From the NCBI GenBank assembly GCA_910577415.1, contig CAJTLK010000111.1, positions 1-5,201 on the forward strand: a stretch of 5,201 nucleotides of DNA, given 5' to 3'. This document shows, in pieces, positions 3,701 to 5,201 of the stretch. Each line of letters starts with the position of its first letter. The stretch's first letter is position 1. The notes under the pieces were generated by a model. The model was given only the letters and a program-made list of their open reading frames with translations, did no database searches and was not told where the DNA came from. Source of the stretch: an uncultured Oscillospiraceae bacterium (lineage in GTDB: Bacteria > Bacillota > Clostridia > Oscillospirales > Oscillospiraceae). A program made the position numbers and the translations under genes.

Positions 3701-5201
3701 ACCATCGGCACGACTCGCGGCGGGAGACCCCTCTTTCATTATGCGCATAGAATCGAAGTCAAGGACTTTTCTTCCTGCGGAGATTCCTGTAATCGTTACA
3801 AGTGTATCCCCCATTTTCTTTTCAAAGATAAGTGCGATACGGCCCTGCCCATCTTTCCGGGATGATTCCGTCACCTTATCCGGGTGAGCGATCACCTTCG
3901 GCAACAGCGCAATATCCTCTGGACGGAGGGAAACCTGCCGCCCCTTGGTTTTCTCCGTGTCGTTTCCATGCCTATCATAGGCGTGCCACACACCATCGCT
4001 GGGAATCACAAAATTGAACTCTGAAAGATCATGCCCTGTGCTCTGGAAAATCATATCCGTTGCCGTCTGAGGAAGCTTCCCGCAGTAGAGCCGTTCACTT
4101 CCACCTTTAGTCAATATTGCTTTCTTTACGAAAGCAAGAATATCACTTCCAAACCCCAAGACTTTATTCCTCGCCCCTGTTAGGAAATTCTCCGCTTCGT
4201 GCTGAGAATATGGTATCAGAGTTTCCGCCCCGCTTGTGGGGGCGGTTTTTTGCGTCTGTGCGCCAGTTTCCACACCACCGGGGATATCCGGCTTTCCGTC
4301 CCTGTACATCTCCTCCGCTGTCCTCTGAAGGGCCGCCCAGGTGTTCTCATCCATCCCGGTGGGGCGTACGCTCTCCTCATCCATCCCTTGCGGCATATAT
4401 TGCCCCAGGGAAAAAGCGCCGCCTGCCAAGCCAGTTATAACTCCCACCGCGAAATCGTACAGAGAACTCTGCAGCGTTTCAGCTGCGGTGTCTACGTCCC
4501 CGCCGTAAATCCGGGGCATTTGCCACTCCAGCCATTTGCCGATGAACTCCTCCAGGCCCTCAGTTCCACCGGAGGCAAGCATGGTCAGGAGCCCGCCTAC
4601 CGCCTTTTGCCCCAGAGGTGTAGACGCCAACTTCTCTACCGCTTTTTGGATCACCCGCTCCACAGCGTCATCCATTGCACCGCCGCCATAAATTCGGCTG
4701 AACGGCAGGGCAATACCGAACATCTTTTCCGTCACATACTCCTTGGCGGCAATGGCGGCGCCATACCCTACCTGACCTTTCAGGTCGGCCCCATCCTGCC
4801 TCGCTTGCTGTGCTCCGCCGCCGAAGGCACGCATTACAAAGGGGATCATACCGTTTCCGAACAAGGCTCCGCCCACGGCGTCACCCGCCGTTTGGACCAA
4901 GCTCGCCCCAGCGTCCACCAGCATCTGCCCCGGCTCCCCAAGGCCTTCCTTGGCCTCTTCGATGTCCTGGGCGGAGCTGAGTTGAAGCTTATCCGCCGCT
5001 TCATAGGTCCCCTGGAGAGTTTTCTCCTGATTCTCTTTTCCGTATACCTTGGTCACAGCATCATACTTCCGCTGGGCGTAATCCCGCACATCGTAGAATG
5101 ATTGGATATCTCCCTGCGTCCACGCGTTCGGGTCTTTCGCAACGTCCTCCAAAGCCGCGTTCAACCATGCCTGGGCCTCCTCCAATTCCCGGGCATAGTT
5201 G
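734..5201 (-). CDS. Giant phage/mobile-element polyvalent protein (PBECR nuclease, MuF-C, ADP-ribosyltransferase, metallopeptidase, LPD); 5' end beyond window
   Basis: The frame is open from the right edge to a TAA at 734-736. The first possible initiator inside the window is a TTG at 5185, but five more codons lie upstream, there is no Shine-Dalgarno before it and the helical text runs on, so the true start is outside. Residues below count from that TTG. Order: helical Ala/Gly-rich region (1-265), PBECR-like nuclease (about 325-480), MuF-C-like domain (572-795), ADP-ribosyltransferase (797-950), helical spacer (980-1080), HExxH metallopeptidase (1080-1245), LPD-type domain (1300-1455). Such proteins are known from phages and conjugative elements, where they are thought to enter the recipient with the DNA and act on host targets or defences; the protease may release the modules. 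That role is family knowledge and inference. No signal peptide can be judged. Low-complexity linkers rich in Gly, Thr and Gln separate the modules. No frameshift or internal stop is visible, and the motifs look intact. Confidence 0.96.
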   Translation of the reverse strand, partial: NYARELEEAQAWLNAALEDVAKDPNAWTQGDIQSFYDVRDYAQRKYDAVTKVYGKENQEKTLQGTYEAADKLQLSSAQDIEEAKEGLGEPGQMLVDAGASLVQTAGDAVGGALFGNGMIPFVMRAFGGGAQQARQDGADLKGQVGYGAAIAAKEYVTEKMFGIALPFSRIYGGGAMDDAVERVIQKAVEKLASTPLGQKAVGGLLTMLASGGTEGLEEFIGKWLEWQMPRIYGGDVDTAAETLQSSLYDFAVGVITGLAGGAFSLGQYMPQGMDEESVRPTGMDENTWAALQRTAEEMYRDGKPDIPGGVETGAQTQKTAPTSGAETLIPYSQHEAENFLTGARNKVLGFGSDILAFVKKAILTKGGSERLYCGKLPQTATDMIFQSTGHDLSEFNFVIPSDGVWHAYDRHGNDTEKTKGRQVSLRPEDIALLPKVIAHPDKVTESSRKDGQGRIALIFEKKMGDTLVTITGISAGRKVLDFDSMRIMKEGSPAASRADGITDPSLTSESNGGQTSLTDPIIPSLGDGVNIEYAPGGGMGIPLDEGTVSRLTQAAKEMYGADQTQKTAAQTDGGGRFLLKESQKAQKDITVQYQKTVDDVINGTYGKSEAILMGYTPEIYQKLGMPSLPFVIGPGHVYSIAKTTAEAKAEGRYRPNVNYHGLGDQAVKNLYQKALEPVMVIANKDKPGDRVRSRNKHSVVAIVDIGTAEQSLLLPIEVTAERNVNGTRMDVNVLSSAYERSVYELIREAIAQENIGQIGVYYVTKKAETLIGDGVQYPKQLSNATASNGIVHMIPENVNMKVLDQNQSLQFKRWFGDWQNDPAKASKVVDTDGKPLVVYHGTNEGFNTFQSEDGAYWFSASRDYAAGKGEQVVEAYLNLKDPYYVTLDAKQLADPLFEAAVLEGARAEGYDGAIITVKGGEASSVDTFYVAFSPEQIKSATDNIGTFDRNDPDIHFSLKTGEDALTQTALEMGAEGRTQGQEGNVKAIQRAAHSFGEQGSQMLQELYWDDVQDPEKYFGGFAVYYHAGLTGQDIMSVREDYDDVIKPVQAWAAYRAGQVDAAASLAAEIKAAGYAPVAGTDAGLVGDEYVASHLDSKTYRQLNSVLKLLGLRGRFVDGSLVLNGKANAQIKGSEVLIAKDHQHPIRFVLGHELTHRIQRLSPEAYRAFRDFVAQDPVVRNEIEYKRRTYGEKGVELDYEGALDEAVADYAGELLEDGRLMDEFIERHRENRSLLQWLKDSFHYLVGKLTGKEKAQAQTAEGKLAAALDAAAEQAKTLTKESGGRNTGVMEDGGVARALLRDVGGKKVVWLEKSPLTSRKLDSHSAVAEYIAQHIGEVYTIIESGQQVYLGEELPDEYTQSGYTSYLRAKNRSGLRVKNKAVSRLGELIETATNRRWEKTRHPGSKDAKYGMYRYDSTFAFQTKGSTPKVRAYDVELLIRNASDGKKYLYDIVGIKENTTVAFDLQQRETRRGGWEAATQDDVSKNSIP
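821..1288 (-). other. Domain: C-terminal large-polyvalent-protein-associated (LPD3-like) domain
   Basis: Residues about 1300-1455. Visible pieces are VVWLEKSPL (1302-1310), EVYTIIESGQQVYLGEELPD (1331-1350), GELIETATNRRW (1380-1391), KYGMYRYDSTFAF (1403-1415), and RAYDVELLIRN (1425-1435) followed by DGKKYLYDIVGIKEN (1438-1452). A helix, then a Y-x-x-x-F strand, then a 'YDV.LLIR...DGKKYLYDI' strand pair matches small accessory domains at the ends of polyvalent proteins. The second half resembles the LPD3-like piece encoded at 1-340. No catalytic motif is evident. The chain ends with DDVSKNSIP, a tail that looks like an interdomain linker cut short. GC is about 49%. Confidence 0.5.
1451..1948 (-). 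other. Domain: zincin-like metallopeptidase with HELTH motif
   Basis: Residues about 1080-1245. The zinc motif is HELTH (1146-1150) in RFVLGHELTHRIQ. Downstream, DEAVADYAGELL (1198-1209) supplies the likely third zinc ligand, E1199, about 50 residues after the motif, as in gluzincin-like folds. Before it lie a helical region (980-1080, with HAGLTGQDIM at 1021-1030) and a strand containing QIKGSEVLIAK (1124-1134). After it come an EFIERHRENRSLLQWLKDSF helix (1217-1236) and an Ala-rich linker. All expected zinc ligands are present, so the enzyme should be active. Family knowledge suggests processing of the polyvalent chain or cutting of host proteins; I cannot tell which. GC is about 65% over 1381-2280, the highest in the window. 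Confidence 0.8.
2264..2320 (-). repeat. Interdomain linker repeat, copy C (before the metallopeptidase module, degenerate)
   Basis: Residues 956-974 read GEDALTQTALEMGAEGRTQ. It keeps ED, L-T-Q, A-x-EM and a final TQ in the same order as copies A and B, but the QKTA end is lost. It stands between the end of the ADP-ribosyltransferase (DPDIHFSLK) and the helical part before the metallopeptidase. Confidence 0.4.
2336..2797 (-). other. Domain: ADP-ribosyltransferase, polyvalent type (ART-PolyVal-like)
   Basis: Residues about 797-950. Motifs in order are FKRWFGDW (806-813), SKVVDTDGKPLVVYHGT (821-837), YWFSAS (851-856), the EGYDGAII strand (903-910), FYVAFSPEQIKSA (923-935) and GTFDRNDPDIHFS (940-952). 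The YHGT, F-S and 'FxPxQIKSA...GTFDxxNPDI' combination is characteristic of the ADP-ribosyltransferases embedded in polyvalent proteins. H835 would be the NAD-contacting histidine of the first motif. The position where many ARTs carry the catalytic Glu falls at E930-Q931, so which residue serves is uncertain. By family it would transfer ADP-ribose from NAD+ to a host protein or nucleic acid; the target is unknown. A linker follows directly. Confidence 0.82.
2801..3472 (-). other. Domain: phage MuF C-terminal (MuF-C)-like effector module
   Basis: Residues about 572-795. It opens with RFLLKES, a variant of the 'RFSLK' linker ending common in these proteins. A helical part follows (VDDVINGTY, then TPEIYQKLGMPSLPFVIG), then GHVYSIAK (630-637), NYHGLG (653-658) and LEPVMVIANKD (670-680). 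Strands with HSVVAIVDIG (692-701) and PIEVTAERNVNGTRMDVN (710-727) come next, and the part ends in SAYER. 'LGMP...P...H.YSIA' followed by 'H.L' and 'L..PVMVIA' is the layout I know from MuF-C, the C-terminal extension of MuF-type capsid-morphogenesis proteins and a recurrent polyvalent effector. Its biochemical activity is predicted, not seen. GC is about 47%, the lowest in the gene. Confidence 0.65.
3480..3507 (+). terminator. Antisense terminator-like hairpin inside the giant gene (linker B)
   Basis: On the plus strand a 9-bp stem (3480-3488 with 3493-3501, one G-T pair) with a GTTT loop is followed at once by six T residues (3502-3507). This is the shape of an intrinsic terminator for plus-strand transcription, antisense to the gene. 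It may be only a by-product of the codons for QKTAAQTDGG. Confidence 0.35.
3497..3574 (-). repeat. Interdomain linker repeat, copy B (before the MuF-C module)
   Basis: Residues 538-563 read LDEGTVSRLTQAAKEMYGAD then QTQKTA, the shortest and cleanest version of the linker. Compared with copy A it lacks the Gly/Pro insertion between EMY and QTQKTA. The following residues, AQTDGGGRFLLKES, lead into the MuF-C module. Confidence 0.6.
3746..4213 (-). other. Domain: PBECR-family nuclease-like module (Barnase-EndoU-ColicinE5/D-RelE superfamily)
   Basis: Residues about 325-480. The diagnostic part is WHAYDRHGND (400-409), then KGRQVSLRPEDIALLPKVIA (414-433) and HPDKV (434-438), then a strand-rich end with IALIFEKK and TLVTITGIS. 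An HxxxRHG motif followed by an 'xPEDIxxxPxxxxxPDxV' helix is the pattern I associate with the phage-borne PBECR nuclease families (closest to PBECR3 or a sister group). By family these are predicted metal-independent RNases used as effectors. The candidate catalytic residues are H401, R405 and H406, with R416. It follows linker copy A. GC is about 49%, below that of the preceding region. The family assignment is from memory of motifs; the RNase activity is inferred. Confidence 0.65.
4225..4251 (+). terminator. Antisense terminator-like hairpin inside the giant gene (linker A)
   Basis: On the plus strand a perfect 7-bp stem CCGCCCC/GGGGCGG (4225-4231 with 4239-4245) and a 7-base loop are followed by six T residues (4246-4251). 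It has the same design and the same position relative to the QKTA codons as the hairpin at 3480-3507, although the stem sequences differ. The function is unproven. Confidence 0.35.
4247..4354 (-). repeat. Interdomain linker repeat, copy A (before the PBECR module)
   Basis: Residues 278-313 read MDENTWAALQRTAEEMY, then a 14-residue insertion rich in Gly and Pro, then AQTQKT. It shares the pattern DE-x(5-7)-L-x(3-4)-A-x-EMY-...-QTQKTA with copy B and, more weakly, copy C. In DNA, copies A and B share GTACATCTCC on the plus strand and the GGCGGTTTTTTG run that encodes QKTA. Confidence 0.6.
4346..4387. repeat. Short 12-bp direct repeat encoding a duplicated GMDE
   Basis: CTCATCCATCCC occurs at 4346-4357 and again at 4376-4387, exactly 30 bases apart, so the duplication is in frame. 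On the coding strand each copy encodes Gly-Met-Asp-Glu (residues 267-270 and 277-280), at the junction between the helical region and linker A. Confidence 0.6.
4391..5201 (-). other. Domain: N-terminal Ala/Gly-rich helical region of the polyvalent protein
   Basis: Residues 1-265 begin with a charged amphipathic helical stretch (about 1-80, many Glu/Lys/Gln). Long Ala/Gly/Val-rich segments follow, such as AGDAVGGALFG near 100-110, GYGAAIAAKEY near 140-150, and YDFAVGVITGLAGGAFSLG near 243-261, which could associate with a membrane. A TEGLEEFIGKWLE stretch (208-220) recalls the Glu-rich helix followed by WLE/YLEP seen in large gut-phage virion or ejection proteins. I do not recognise a named domain. 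A structural or membrane-passage role is inference from composition. GC in sampled lines is about 60%, higher than in the toxin modules that follow. Confidence 0.5.

Noticed and set aside
3185..3865. 226-codon plus-strand open frame
   Set aside because: It is antisense to the MuF-C and PBECR modules, lacks a start signal and shows no recognisable protein features.
3480..4251. Canonical programmed -1 frameshift site at the A6 tracts
   Set aside because: In the zero frame the codons are CAA AAA ACC, so the heptamer is A AAA ACC and not X XXY YYZ. I kept only a weak slippage possibility in the findings.
4199..5101. 300-codon plus-strand open frame
   Set aside because: It is antisense to the N-terminal helical region, has no ribosome binding site, and its His/Arg/Leu-rich composition is typical of a shadow frame.

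Overview
The window is almost filled by one very long minus-strand gene. It is open from the right edge (position 5201) to a TAA at 734-736, which leaves at least 1,488 codons visible. I read it as a phage- or mobile-element-encoded polyvalent protein. These are giant modular proteins thought to be delivered with invading DNA, and they string toxin-type enzymes, proteases and small associated domains on flexible linkers. The domain wording, the 47-65% GC range, and a GGGACGG-type palindromic repeat suggest a prophage or integrative element of a gut Clostridia (Oscillospiraceae-like) genome. The host is inferred from style, not proven.

In the direction of transcription (right to left) the modules are as follows. 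An Ala/Gly-rich helical region lies at about 5201-4390. A nuclease-like PBECR domain (phage Barnase/EndoU/ColicinE5-D/RelE type) lies at about 4213-3746. A MuF C-terminal-type domain lies at about 3472-2801. A polyvalent ADP-ribosyltransferase lies at about 2797-2336. A helical region and a zincin metallopeptidase with HELTH lie at about 2260-1451. A C-terminal LPD-type domain lies at about 1288-821. Degenerate copies of one linker sit before three of the modules, and GC content jumps between modules (47% to 65%), so the gene looks assembled by module exchange.

Downstream of the stop are an unattached perfect Shine-Dalgarno sequence (726-731), a perfect 27-bp palindrome that is probably the terminator (665-691), and a REP-like imperfect hairpin (546-615, with a third core copy to 630). 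From the REP element to the left edge the minus strand encodes a second polyvalent-protein piece. It has the same FxxWFGDW motif as the ADP-ribosyltransferase module and an LPD3-like domain. It is in the same frame as the giant gene and has no convincing start. It is best read as a severed, 5'-truncated piece of a polyvalent gene, possibly once the continuation of the giant one. Nothing on the plus strand looks like a real gene.
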